A stretch of 64,000 nucleotides of DNA from Nocardia crassostreae (lineage in GTDB: Bacteria; Actinomycetota; Actinomycetes; Mycobacteriales; Mycobacteriaceae). Of the stretch, positions 1-7,929 are shown in pieces. The position numbers and the translations under genes were made by a program. A model generated the notes under the pieces. The model had not been told where the DNA came from. It worked only from the letters and a program-made list of their open reading frames with translations, and searched no databases. The stretch is from assembly GCF_001613405.1 (NCBI RefSeq), contig NZ_BDCH01000014.1:488743-552742 (forward strand), written 5' to 3'. The first letter of the stretch is position 1. The number at the start of each line of letters is the position of its first letter.

Positions 1-53
1 CTGGCCGCGATCAATACGACGGTAATCGCGGCGATCGTCCAGGGATTACTCAT
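1..53 (-). CDS. CNNM/CBS-domain membrane protein, second of a pair (start only)
   Basis: A reverse-strand ATG at 53-51 opens a frame that runs off the window edge. The visible residues, MSNPWTIAAITVVLIAA, form the start of a hydrophobic segment. It overlaps the stop of the upstream CNNM gene by 8 nt, so the two are probably translationally coupled. Tandem pairs of CNNM/CBS 'haemolysin-like' genes are usual in mycolic-acid actinobacteria (Rv1842c/Rv1841c in M. tuberculosis), which makes a second family member the natural reading. Only about 17 codons are visible, so the family rests on context. Confidence 0.6.
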   Translation of the reverse strand, partial: MSNPWTIAAITVVLIAA

Positions 54-1410
54 CCGAACTCGCCTCCGGCTCGGCACGAACGAGCATGAACACCGAGGAG
101 GGCACGCGCTTATCCACTGCTCGCACCTGTGCGACCAGCGTGCGCGAGACCGGCCTGTGCCCGGTGGCGTAGTCGGAGCCGTTGGGCGGCAAAGCGATCT
201 CGACGTGGTCGCCGACCTCGGGCAGGCCGCCGAAACTCGCGATGACCAATCCGGCGAGGGTTTCGTAGTCGCCGGTGGGCAGGTGCAGATCCAGCAGGCG
301 CTCGATCTCGTCCAGGTGCAGATCACCCGCCACCAGCCAACCGTCACCTTCGACGACGATGTCGGACTCGGTGCCGGTGTCGTGTTCGTCGGCGATCTCA
401 CCGACGAGTTCCTCGGCGATGTCCTCGACGGTGACGACACCGGCGAAGCCGCCGTATTCGTCCACGACCAATGCCATCTCCTCCTTGGCCGCACTCAGTC
501 GGGCGACAACCTCGGGCAGCGGCAAGGATTCGGGCACCATGACCGCGGGCCGCAGCCTGTCCCCGGCGGTCCCGGCGAGCGGGCCGTCGAGCAGATCGTG
601 CAGATGAATGACACCGCGCAGATCGTCGTTGGTGACGCCCACGACGGGGTAGCGGGTATGACCCGAACCCATCCGTGCAAGGACCGCGGTCACCGGATCA
701 TCGACGTGCACGGTGTCCACCCGCGCGCGGGGAATCATGGCGTGCTCGGCGGTGCCGGTCGGGAAGTCCAGGATCCGGTCGAGCAGGGTGGACAGCTCGC
801 GCGGCAGTTCCCCGGCATCCCGCGAGGCGGCGACGATGTGCTCGAGGTCGCGCGGGGTGGCCGAGTGCTCGACATCGTGCACCGGTTCGATACGCAACGC
901 GCGCAGCAACACATTGGACGACTGGTCGAACAACCAGATCAGCCAGCCGAACACCTTCAGATACACCGTGGTCGACATCGCCAGCCAGTGCGCCACCGGC
1001 TCGGGGCGGGCGATGGCGAGGTTCTTCGGGAACAACTCACCGAAGACCATCTGCACGATGGTGGAGAACGCGATCGCGACCACGGTACCGACCGCGACGC
1101 CGACCGCGGTCGGCACGCCCACACCGCCCAACAGTTCGCCAAGTCCTCGCCCGATCAGGGGTTCGGCGACAAAACCCACCAGCAATCCGGTGACGGTGAT
1201 ACCGAGCTGAGCGCCCGAGAGCATGAACGAGGTGCGGCGCGTGACGGCCAAAGCGTGACCGGCGGCACTGTCGCCGGCTTCGGCGCGGGCCTTGAGCCGG
1301 GACCGGTCCACGGCCATGAACGCGAATTCCTGGGCCACGAAATACCCGGTCAACGCAGTGATCAGCAGGACAACGAGAATGCCGAGGAGGATGCTCAACA
1401 CAGTCAGCAC
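46..1410 (-). CDS. CNNM transmembrane / CBS-pair / CorC_HlyC domain protein
   Basis: Predicted inner-membrane protein of 454 residues, full length for the family often labelled haemolysin or magnesium/cobalt efflux (CorC, YhdP-like). An N-terminal CNNM (DUF21) region of about four hydrophobic segments spans residues 1-180 and includes the conserved stretch FGELFPKNLA. A CBS pair (about 200-330) and a C-terminal CorC_HlyC domain (about 345-430, with VDEYGGFAGVVT at the CBS end) follow. Family members are linked to divalent-cation efflux or membrane integrity; no substrate can be read from the sequence. The start is GTG at 1410 behind AGGTGGGG. It is coupled to the next reverse-strand gene by an 8-nt overlap. 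Confidence 0.93.
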   Translation of the reverse strand: MLTVLSILLGILVVLLITALTGYFVAQEFAFMAVDRSRLKARAEAGDSAAGHALAVTRRTSFMLSGAQLGITVTGLLVGFVAEPLIGRGLGELLGGVGVPTAVGVAVGTVVAIAFSTIVQMVFGELFPKNLAIARPEPVAHWLAMSTTVYLKVFGWLIWLFDQSSNVLLRALRIEPVHDVEHSATPRDLEHIVAASRDAGELPRELSTLLDRILDFPTGTAEHAMIPRARVDTVHVDDPVTAVLARMGSGHTRYPVVGVTNDDLRGVIHLHDLLDGPLAGTAGDRLRPAVMVPESLPLPEVVARLSAAKEEMALVVDEYGGFAGVVTVEDIAEELVGEIADEHDTGTESDIVVEGDGWLVAGDLHLDEIERLLDLHLPTGDYETLAGLVIASFGGLPEVGDHVEIALPPNGSDYATGHRPVSRTLVAQVRAVDKRVPSSVFMLVRAEPEASSDE

Positions 1411-1669
1411 GACCCCACCTCGGCACTACATTGCGGAGGGTCCGCAGGAGGCGAGCAGGGTATTCGAGGTTTGCGCTTCGCGCGTTTCATGGCCTCTCTC
1501 ATTCGAGAAAACGGATGTGGGACCGAGAATAGATCAAGCTACAGCGCCGACGCCGCGACGGACTCGAGACCGCGACGCCCAGGCCCTCGTTCGAGGACCC
1601 GGGCTCGCTGTGCAGGTCCGTCTGCGGCGCAGCGCTATTCGCTGGCGGCCAGGGGTTCGACGGCCGAGA

Positions 1670-2338
1670 TCATTTGCTGCCCGCCGCCCACTTCAACCCC
1701 CAGCCGTAAGCGCGGTCGAGATCGGCCTGATTGCCGCGGATGTAGTTGACCTCGCGCTGCACGGTCACTCCTTGGCCGGTATTGGTCAGCAACGCGATCG
1801 CGCAGATCCGCGCGCCCGCAACCGCAGAATCCAAGCGGACCTCGACCTGCGGGCCCGCGGTCGGGAACATGGTGACCACCCCGTCGACCGCGGCCCAGTT
1901 CGGCGCGCCCTCGTAAATCATCGCGAAGATCAGAATCCGCCGGAACGCCTCCGGCCGTTCGAGATTGATGTTCAGGTTCTCGCCACCGGCGACAGCGCCG
2001 GTGCGATCGTCGGCGTCCAGCGCCACAAACGGTCGGGCGTGCAACGCGCCGAAGCTGTTGCCCAGCGCCTGAATAACCCCCTTGGAGCCGTCGGCGAGTT
2101 CGTAGAGACAACCCAGATCCAGATCGACACCGCCACCGAGTCCGGCGAGCTTCGCCAGGAACCCGGTCTTGCGCGGCGCCCCGCTTGTCCAGTTCAGATT
2201 CACCCGCATCACGCCCTGGCGCTCACCGGCTTTGGTGAGATCGACGCTGCGTTCAGTCTTAGTGAGCGTGACCTTGCTCAGGCTCACCCCCGGCGCCCCG
2301 GCCGCGGTGTCGGGCTTCTTGGTGTAATCGATTGCCAC
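1670..2338 (-). CDS. TerA-like TerD-superfamily protein
   Basis: Cytoplasmic TerD-superfamily protein of 222 residues, closest to the TerA-like branch of actinobacteria. It opens with a short linker (MAIDYTKKP) and a VSLSKVTLTK strand, then carries the family signatures VDLDLGCLYEL, GENLNINL and YEGAPNWAAVDG, and ends AYGWGLKWAAG. TerD proteins bind calcium and act in envelope and chemical stress, including tellurite. I place the start at GTG 2338, behind GAAGGGGCC; a longer frame upstream would overlap the neighbouring terD and lacks the family N-terminus. It lies 26 nt downstream of terD on the same strand, so the two are probably one operon. Confidence 0.9.
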   Translation of the reverse strand: MAIDYTKKPDTAAGAPGVSLSKVTLTKTERSVDLTKAGERQGVMRVNLNWTSGAPRKTGFLAKLAGLGGGVDLDLGCLYELADGSKGVIQALGNSFGALHARPFVALDADDRTGAVAGGENLNINLERPEAFRRILIFAMIYEGAPNWAAVDGVVTMFPTAGPQVEVRLDSAVAGARICAIALLTNTGQGVTVQREVNYIRGNQADLDRAYGWGLKWAAGSK

Positions 2339-2364
2339 GTGGCCCCTTCGGTCGATTCGCCGGC

Positions 2365-2940
2365 TCAGATATTGACGCCGTAGTCGCGGGCGATCCCCGC
2401 CAAGCCCGAGGCGTAGCCCTGCCCGATGGCCCGGAACTTCCACTCCGCGCCATTGCGGTACAGCTCGCCGAACACCATCGCGGTCTCGGTCGAGGCGTCC
2501 TCGGTCAGGTCGTAGCGGGCCAGCTCCGCGCCGTTGGCGCGGTCCACCACGCGGATGAACGCGTTGCGCACCTGCCCGAACGACTGCTGCCGCGCCGACG
2601 CGTCATGAATCGACACCGGGAAGAAGATGCTGGTGATCGTCGGCGGCGTATTCGCCAGATCGACGTTGATCACCTCGTCGTCACCCTCCCCCTCACCGGT
2701 CAGGTTGTCGCCGGTGTGCTCGATCGTGCCCTCCGGGGAGCGCAGGTTGTTGTAGAACACGAAGTGCTGATCCGAGACCACCTTGTGGTTCTGCCCGGTC
2801 GCGATCGCGCTGGCATCGAGGTCGAACTCGGTCCCGGTGGTCGATCGGACATCCCAGCCCAGGCCCACCGACACCGCGGTCAGATTCGGAGCCTGCTTCG
2901 ACAACGACACATTGCCGCCCTTGGCCAAACTCACGCCCAT
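2365..2940 (-). CDS. terD: TerD family calcium-binding stress protein
   Basis: Canonical TerD/TerE protein of 191 residues. It begins MGVSLAKGGNVSLSK, has the first acidic site in FDLDASAIA, and the characteristic calcium site GDNLTGEGEGDDE at about residues 76-88. It ends with the family tail AIGQGYASGLAGIARDYGV. The start is ATG at 2940, with GAGGAG about 10 nt upstream and an AT-rich TATATA element just before that, a likely -10 region. It heads a two-gene reverse operon with the TerA-like gene. Tellurite resistance is the historical label; in actinobacteria these genes more often relate to differentiation and stress. Confidence 0.95.
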   Translation of the reverse strand: MGVSLAKGGNVSLSKQAPNLTAVSVGLGWDVRSTTGTEFDLDASAIATGQNHKVVSDQHFVFYNNLRSPEGTIEHTGDNLTGEGEGDDEVINVDLANTPPTITSIFFPVSIHDASARQQSFGQVRNAFIRVVDRANGAELARYDLTEDASTETAMVFGELYRNGAEWKFRAIGQGYASGLAGIARDYGVNI

Positions 2941-3236
2941 TACCCATTCACTCCTCTATATATCGGGGTTGACGGCCGACCGCGCACGGTCCGCCAGATC
3001 CTCCGGGGCATCGATCCCGGAGGAAAACGAAGGTGCGCCTGCGGATTACAGGCAGTGGCGAATCCCCCGTTATCTCAGCCATTCCAGCGATCAGCAACAC
3101 ACGGCGCGATCACGGCGCGCGGCGTCGATGCTCACGGCATCGCGCATCGAATCGCTCGCTAGGTTGATGACAGATGCCGTTCCGGCCGCACTGCGGTCCG
3201 GCCAACGCTGTCTATCGCCACCATCATCAGGCATGA

Positions 3237-3270
3237 CTCACAGTAGCACGCGGCACTGTATGGTTCAGCC
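3237..3270 (+). repeat. Direct repeat copy 1, promoter/operator-like, upstream of MerR gene
   Basis: First copy of a 33-34 nt direct repeat. It shares CTCAC, GTAGCACG and CACTGTATGGTT with the copy 245 nt downstream. No gene starts immediately after it, so it may be a relic promoter or a second operator for the MerR regulator. Confidence 0.6.
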
Positions 3271-3481
3271 TTGTCCGAGGGGGTGTCGTCACCTGCCGAG
3301 ACGTGCGTGCCGACACGAAAAAACTTGCTACGCATACGGGTTCCGATCAGCGGCTCGAGGCGCTACCGCCAACTCGCGACGCAGCAATCACGTACCATCA
3401 CGGTGACTTCCGGCCGACCCCGATCCCCCAGCAGTCAACTCCGGTGCGAAAGTAGTGCGCGCTGAGCGCGGCTCGGAATTC

Positions 3482-3515
3482 CTCACGGTAGCACGGGCCA
3501 CTGTATGGTTGAGAC
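3482..3515 (+). promoter_or_regulatory. Direct repeat copy 2: probable promoter of the MerR gene
   Basis: Second copy of the repeat, ending 23 nt before the ATG. The hexamer TATGGT (preceded by TG, an extended -10) is well placed. An AAGGAGGG ribosome site follows at about 3525-3532. MerR-type regulators normally bind within their promoter, so the repeat is also an operator candidate; a clear dyad was not seen. Confidence 0.5.
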
Positions 3516-3538
3516 CCTATTGCGGAAGGAGGGTGCTG

Positions 3539-3937
3539 ATGACGGAGGCTCTGGTCAAGATCGGCGAACTCGCCGCCCGCGCCGAGGTCAGCGCCCGCAC
3601 CATCGACTACTACACCGGTTTGGGTCTGCTCGCTCCCGCGCAACGCACCGCGGGCAACTACCGTCTGTACGATCCCGCCGACGTCGACCGCATCCACCTC
3701 ATCCGCCGCCTCGAGGCACAAGGCATCCCCTTGGAAGAGATCGCCACGGCGCTCAAATCCCAGCCCGCCAACATCGGCGAACTCCTGGCACGGATCGACG
3801 ACGACCTCAAGACCCTGCAGACCGCCGCCGCGGCCGCGCCCACCGAGGTTCACGGGTTGCTCAATATCATTGCCGCTCGCGTGCACTCACTGATCACTCT
3901 CGCCCTGCAGATCCCGCCCGATCTCCCCATCCTCTGA
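3539..3937 (+). CDS. MerR family transcriptional regulator
   Basis: DNA-binding regulator of 132 residues. The N-terminal winged helix is clear: KIGELAARAEVSARTIDYYT (recognition region, residues 6-25) followed by GLGLLAPAQRTAGNYRLYD and DVDRIHLIRRLEAQGIPLEEI. The remaining 60 residues form a short helical dimerisation tail without an obvious cysteine metal site or effector domain, so the signal cannot be inferred. The start ATG 3539 has an excellent AAGGAGGG site. It is divergent from the terD operon and convergent with the second TerD-like gene, which makes it the likely local regulator of the stress cluster. A duplicated promoter-like element lies upstream. Confidence 0.92.
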   Translation: MTEALVKIGELAARAEVSARTIDYYTGLGLLAPAQRTAGNYRLYDPADVDRIHLIRRLEAQGIPLEEIATALKSQPANIGELLARIDDDLKTLQTAAAAAPTEVHGLLNIIAARVHSLITLALQIPPDLPIL

Positions 3938-4006
3938 CCGCGCGCCAACCTAGGCCGGCATCGCAGTCGCTTCCAGATGGCGGCTACCGCGACAGCAATT
4001 GGGCGC

Positions 4007-4303
4007 TCAGTCCTCGGTGAAACCGTTCGGGAACTCGATCATCGTGTCGGTTTCGAGAATGATCGACGACTGCGCGGTCATCAGCAGGTGCACATACCCG
4101 TCCGGCCGGGCCAGACTGACAATCTGCGGGTGACCTTGCCTGGCTTGCGCGATCGCCTGCACGACCGTGTGGATGTAATCGCCCGGGACGTCGTACCACA
4201 AGCCGTGCAGTGGGTGGAAGCGATTGCCGGTCCGCGGGTTCGGCTGCCCGGCCCGGCGTCGCCCGATCGGTCGTGCCGGCCCAGCAGGGTGGGAGGCCGT
4301 CAC
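4007..4303 (-). CDS. Hypothetical protein coupled to a TerD-like gene
   Basis: Small protein of 98 residues that I do not recognise. It starts at GTG 4303, overlapping the stop of the upstream TerD-like gene (GTGA), so it is translationally coupled. The first 25 residues are rich in Pro, Arg and Ala and look disordered. The rest, from about residue 30 (FHPLHGLWYDVPGDYIHTVV), looks folded and ends in an acidic tail. No signal peptide or membrane segment is visible. The tight coupling suggests a partner of the TerD-like protein. Confidence 0.7.
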   Translation of the reverse strand: MTASHPAGPARPIGRRRAGQPNPRTGNRFHPLHGLWYDVPGDYIHTVVQAIAQARQGHPQIVSLARPDGYVHLLMTAQSSIILETDTMIEFPNGFTED

Positions 4304-4953
4304 AGGTATCGCGTGACCTGCTGCGCCGCCTCCACCGGATGCCCCGCGTTAATGGGGTGACCCAGCGCCTGAATCTGCCACATTCCGTCCTCGCGATGCA
4401 GCTTTGCGACGACCATGCCGGTGTGCGGACCACCCGCGGACAGGTCGGCGCGCGTCAGCTCGGCGCCGGTGGTGCCGTCGATCAGCCGCCAGAACGCATT
4501 GCGGACGCTGTCGAATGTGTGCCCAGCGTAGGAGGTGATGGTGAAGACGATGGCGGTCACCTGCGTCGCGAGCCGGGTCAGATCAACGGCGATCACCTCG
4601 TCATCGCCCTTGCCCTCACCGGTGAGATTGTCACCGGAATGCCGAACCGCCCCATCGCTGGTGACCAACTGCCCGAAATAGGCGGCATCGACAAGAGCAT
4701 GACCGGCGAACACCAATGCCGCCGCGTCCAGGTCGATCTCGACCGGCCGCATCCCCCACCGGCCGCGCACGGTGATCGGATCCCAACCCAACGCCATCTT
4801 CACGAACGACAGATCCGCGCCCTGCTTGCGCAACGGCACGGCCTGCCCCGGGCGTAGCACAGGAGCGATCGCCACCCCGTTGCCGGACGCCGCGTTGGAA
4901 GAGACCAGCGAAGCCACCGATTGTATCGACTTGATCCTCGGCACCGACTTCAC
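4300..4953 (-). CDS. Divergent TerD family protein
   Basis: Second TerD-type protein of about 217 residues. The core matches TerD: LRKQGADLSFVKMALGWD, an acidic site in EIDLDAAALVF, and the calcium site GDNLTGEGKGDDE. The C-terminus differs from canonical TerD; the usual AIGQGYA tail is replaced by QALGHPINAGHPVEAA. The start is uncertain. GTG 4953 has GAGG six bases upstream, but GTG 4875 would give the standard TerD N-terminus (MAIAPVLRPGQAVPL), and the codons between include the rare ATA. It is followed with overlap by a small hypothetical gene. Confidence 0.85.
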   Translation of the reverse strand: MKSVPRIKSIQSVASLVSSNAASGNGVAIAPVLRPGQAVPLRKQGADLSFVKMALGWDPITVRGRWGMRPVEIDLDAAALVFAGHALVDAAYFGQLVTSDGAVRHSGDNLTGEGKGDDEVIAVDLTRLATQVTAIVFTITSYAGHTFDSVRNAFWRLIDGTTGAELTRADLSAGGPHTGMVVAKLHREDGMWQIQALGHPINAGHPVEAAQQVTRYL

Positions 4954-5104
4954 CGGTATCCTCACCACTCGGCACCGACACGATCGCAACGACGCTGCCG
5001 TCCGATCTCATCATCACCAACGCCGCTGATGAAACCTGCGCATGACAGACAGCCATAGAACAGGGTGCACGGCAGCAAACTTGTTGCGCGCGAACAACGG
5101 CGGC

Positions 5105-5641
5105 TCACGCCTGAGTTGGCCAGTCAGGCCGCCGATCCGCACTGCGGCTGCCCCACGGGGTGCGGGTGCCGAGGAAGGCGACCACCAACACCAGGGTCAG
5201 CACGGCCGCGCCGCCGTCTGTCACCACCGTCGGCAGTATCCCGGCGATACCGAATTCCTCACGCGCGGCGGTGAACATCTCCGGCGGCACCAGCACCAGG
5301 CCCGCCGCCTGTGTCGCGTTCACCACCACGACGATCCAGAACAGCCAGGGCCACGGATGACGCAGCAGCGCCAGAATTCCCACGGCATTGCCCAGGATGT
5401 AGAGCGAGCCGACCAGTCGGAAAACGATAAGGAACCACGGCATGGCGTCGGCCGCACCGGGATCGGCCAACTCCATCATGCGATCCAGGGTGCGCAGGTC
5501 CACGATCACGAAACACTGCACCGCTGTCCCGACGGTGAACACCGCGGACGCGACACCGGTGGTCACCAGCAACGCGCCGGTCCACCGGTGCGCCCAGCCG
5601 GTCATACCTCCGACGACCACACCGGTAACTGGAGTGGACAC
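5105..5641 (-). CDS. Hypothetical four-segment membrane protein
   Basis: Integral membrane protein of about 178 residues. Four hydrophobic segments are visible: near WTGALLVTTGVASAVF, FLIVFRLVGSLYILGNAVGI, PWLFWIVVVVNATQAAGLVL, and a C-terminal AAVLTLVLVVAFLG. The short tail is basic. I do not recognise the family. GTG 5641 is preferred because GGGAG lies five bases upstream; a GTG at 5671 is also in frame. It sits on the same strand as the RDD-domain gene about 100 nt upstream. Confidence 0.75.
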   Translation of the reverse strand: MSTPVTGVVVGGMTGWAHRWTGALLVTTGVASAVFTVGTAVQCFVIVDLRTLDRMMELADPGAADAMPWFLIVFRLVGSLYILGNAVGILALLRHPWPWLFWIVVVVNATQAAGLVLVPPEMFTAAREEFGIAGILPTVVTDGGAAVLTLVLVVAFLGTRTPWGSRSADRRPDWPTQA

Positions 5642-5743
5642 GGGAACTCCCAGTGCTCGAACAGCTTTCACCCATCATGCCCGCTGCGAAATCGACACCG
5701 CATCCGGGAGATCCCCGAAACCCGACCCTGAAAACGGGCGCTC

Positions 5744-6304
5744 CTACCGTGGGTGTCGCAGCAACGCCCGATTCTCCGCGTGCGGGAGCGTTGTCACGTG
5801 GACCGATGTCGGCCGCCGGGCGGGAGTTCGGTCAGCCTTGACCACCTGGGTACCGCCCGCGAAGTTGTCGTGCCAGCCCTGTTTGGTCGAGCTCGAACTC
5901 ACCGTGACGGCGATCGCGATGGCCGCGATGAACCAGAGCAGTCCGCCGATCCACGGAATCACGTTGAGCAGCATGTACGCATTGCGCTTGGCCGACGCCG
6001 CGACGCTGGGTTTGTCCGTTCCGCCGGACCCGTTGACGTGCAGGCCGAGGACCTTCTTGCCCGGCGTCGACCCGGTCGCCACCTCGAACAGCACGAAATA
6101 CACGAACCCGAATCCGGCGCCGGGCAGGATCGACACCCAGTTCGGCAGATCCGATGCCTTGTCCAACACCCAGAACAGAATTCCGCCGACGATACCGGCG
6201 ATGATCCAGTCGATGAACCGGGCCAAGGCACGGCCGCCGATCCCCGCCGGAGTCACACCGATCGGTGCCTGCCCCGGAATTTGCCCATACCCACCCGCGG
6301 TCAT
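5744..6304 (-). CDS. RDD family membrane protein
   Basis: RDD-family protein of 186 residues. It has a Gly/Pro/Gln-rich N-terminus, then the defining motif of the family in GGRALARFIDW (an Arg followed by Asp in the first membrane helix). Further hydrophobic segments lie at IVGGILFWVL, FGFVYFVLFEV and LLWFIAAIAIAVTV, and the family turn TPGKKVLGLHV connects them. It ends with GWHDNFAGGTQVV, the usual last element. RDD proteins are poorly defined; some act in ion transport. ATG 6304 is four bases past GAGGAGG; a second ATG at 6307 is too close. It is divergent from the TerD-CAP fusion gene. Confidence 0.9.
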   Translation of the reverse strand: MTAGGYGQIPGQAPIGVTPAGIGGRALARFIDWIIAGIVGGILFWVLDKASDLPNWVSILPGAGFGFVYFVLFEVATGSTPGKKVLGLHVNGSGGTDKPSVAASAKRNAYMLLNVIPWIGGLLWFIAAIAIAVTVSSSSTKQGWHDNFAGGTQVVKADRTPARRPTSVHVTTLPHAENRALLRHPR

Positions 6305-6574
6305 CATTCCTCCTCGATATCGACCACACGCCGATCCGACCAGGTCTCCATCACGCCCCGGCGCAGCGGCAGACCGAGCATCTCACAGATCGCAGCGCCC
6401 CGTAAGCCGCGACTGCGCAACGCCGTCGGCGCTCACGGCACCCCGGTCCCGTTGCAGCCCAGCGGTTTCCGAACCGAACTCTGCAGCAGGTCGAGGTCGG
6501 GAACCCCGACGCCCCGGCGAGCGTTGTCCGTGCAGCGCCCACCAGGGCCGTGAGTGCTACACCGAGGCTGTGCA

Positions 6575-7867
6575 ATGACCGAGTTGATCCCCGGAGGCAA
6601 TCTCCTTCTGCCCGACTGTGTTCTGACCGTGCGAGTCCCCGGCCCGTTCGACGTGTCCGCGCTCGTCACCGATGACATCACGGTCCGCGACGACGGCGAC
6701 TTCGTGTTCTACAACCAGCCGCGCGCGCCCGGTGTCCGGTTGCGGACCGACACTCTGATCATCGACCCGGCGGCGCTGCGTCCAGGAGCGGGCCGGGTCA
6801 CGGTGGTCATCAGCGCGGCCGAACCAGGCACTCCGCTGAACCGGTTACCCACGCCCACACTGCACGTCACCGATCCACGAGGCCGCGTGCTGGCCTGGTT
6901 CACACCCCACCGCATCGGACCGGAGACCGTGCTGCTGCTCGCGGAGTTCTACCGGCGCGGCGCCGCGTGGAAGATGCGGGCGATCGGGCAAGGCTATGCC
7001 GACGGGCTGGCGGGGATCGCCCGGGACTTCGGCGTGGACATCGTCGACGACCCGCCACCGGCGGGCACACCGGCGCACCGCTCCACACCCACGATGGATG
7101 GCTTCGCGGGCCTGATCAACTCGGCCCGCGCCGGTGTGGGATCCCCACCCATCACCATCGACGCACGCCTGACCGCCGTAGCCCACGGCCATGCCACGGC
7201 GATGGCCGCGGCCGACAGTTTCGATGTCGACAGCCCAAACGGCACAACGGTGTATCAGCGGGTCGCCGCGACCGGATACCCCTGCCTGATCCTGGGCAAG
7301 CTGGTGGTCTCCGGACCGCGCACACCCACTGAGTTCCTCGAATTCTGCCTGGCCGACAAGGACTTCCGGCGCACCGTGCACGACCCGGCCTTCACACACG
7401 CCGGGCTGGCACACAACCGCGGCAGCGGCTCGGGCGACATCTACTGGGCCGCACTGCTGGCCACGCCCCTCACACCAGATCGCCTGGCGCGGACAGCGGC
7501 GTACGTCATCGAACTCACCAACCGTGAGCGCACCGGGGCGGGGCTGCCGCCGCTGGCCCCCGATCCCCTGCTCACGCGGGTCGCGCAGGCGCACAGCGCG
7601 GACATGGTGGCCCGTGACTTCTACTCACATACCTGCCCCGACGGCAGTCGGCCATGGGACAGAGCCGTCGCGGCGGGCTGCGCCCGCCGCATGATCGGCG
7701 AGAACATCGCCAACGGCTATCCCGCGCCCGCCGAGGTCGTGACCGGGTGGATGAACAGTCCCGGACATCGCGCCAACATCCTCAAACCTGACTTCACCCA
7801 CGTCGGAGTCGGCCTCGCCGGCGGCGGCCGCAACGGAACCTACTGGACCCAACTGTTCGGCGCCTGA
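6575..7867 (+). CDS. TerD-CAP-CAP fusion protein
   Basis: Protein of 430 residues combining three domains. Residues 1-165 are TerD-like (FVFYNQPRAPG in the middle and the TerD tail AIGQGYADGLAGIARDFGV), but the calcium motif GDNLTGxGxGDDE is absent. Residues about 175-300 form a degenerate CAP/SCP domain (MDGFAGLINSARAG, then a weakened core). Residues about 310-430 are a canonical CAP domain with FYSHTCPDG, GENIANG and GWMNSPGHRANIL. There is no signal peptide, although most CAP domains are exported. The start is ATG 6575 with GAGG eight bases upstream. It is divergent from the RDD gene and completes the stress cluster. Confidence 0.9.
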   Translation: MTELIPGGNLLLPDCVLTVRVPGPFDVSALVTDDITVRDDGDFVFYNQPRAPGVRLRTDTLIIDPAALRPGAGRVTVVISAAEPGTPLNRLPTPTLHVTDPRGRVLAWFTPHRIGPETVLLLAEFYRRGAAWKMRAIGQGYADGLAGIARDFGVDIVDDPPPAGTPAHRSTPTMDGFAGLINSARAGVGSPPITIDARLTAVAHGHATAMAAADSFDVDSPNGTTVYQRVAATGYPCLILGKLVVSGPRTPTEFLEFCLADKDFRRTVHDPAFTHAGLAHNRGSGSGDIYWAALLATPLTPDRLARTAAYVIELTNRERTGAGLPPLAPDPLLTRVAQAHSADMVARDFYSHTCPDGSRPWDRAVAAGCARRMIGENIANGYPAPAEVVTGWMNSPGHRANILKPDFTHVGVGLAGGGRNGTYWTQLFGA

Positions 7868-7929
7868 ACCGCTTTCACCGTCTCCAGGTAGGGCTCGCAA
7901 TGCCTCCGTGGCCCGGTTACCGCTCCCCG

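Larger units (their letters stand above)
2941..3538. other. Intergenic region between terD and the MerR gene with a duplicated promoter-like segment
   Basis: No convincing gene is present in these 598 nt. A 33-34 nt segment occurs twice on the plus strand, at 3237-3270 and 3482-3515. Both copies read CTCACRGTAGCACG, then CACTGTATGGTT. The second copy ends 23 nt before the MerR start codon. TATGGT inside the repeat would serve as a -10 hexamer. The left end carries the AT-rich terD promoter on the other strand. Confidence 0.6.

Noticed and set aside
157..1749. Long plus-strand open frame opposite the CNNM gene
   Set aside because: Its protein is low-complexity and Gly/Arg/Gln/Asp-rich, as expected from the antisense of a high-GC gene, with no ribosome site.
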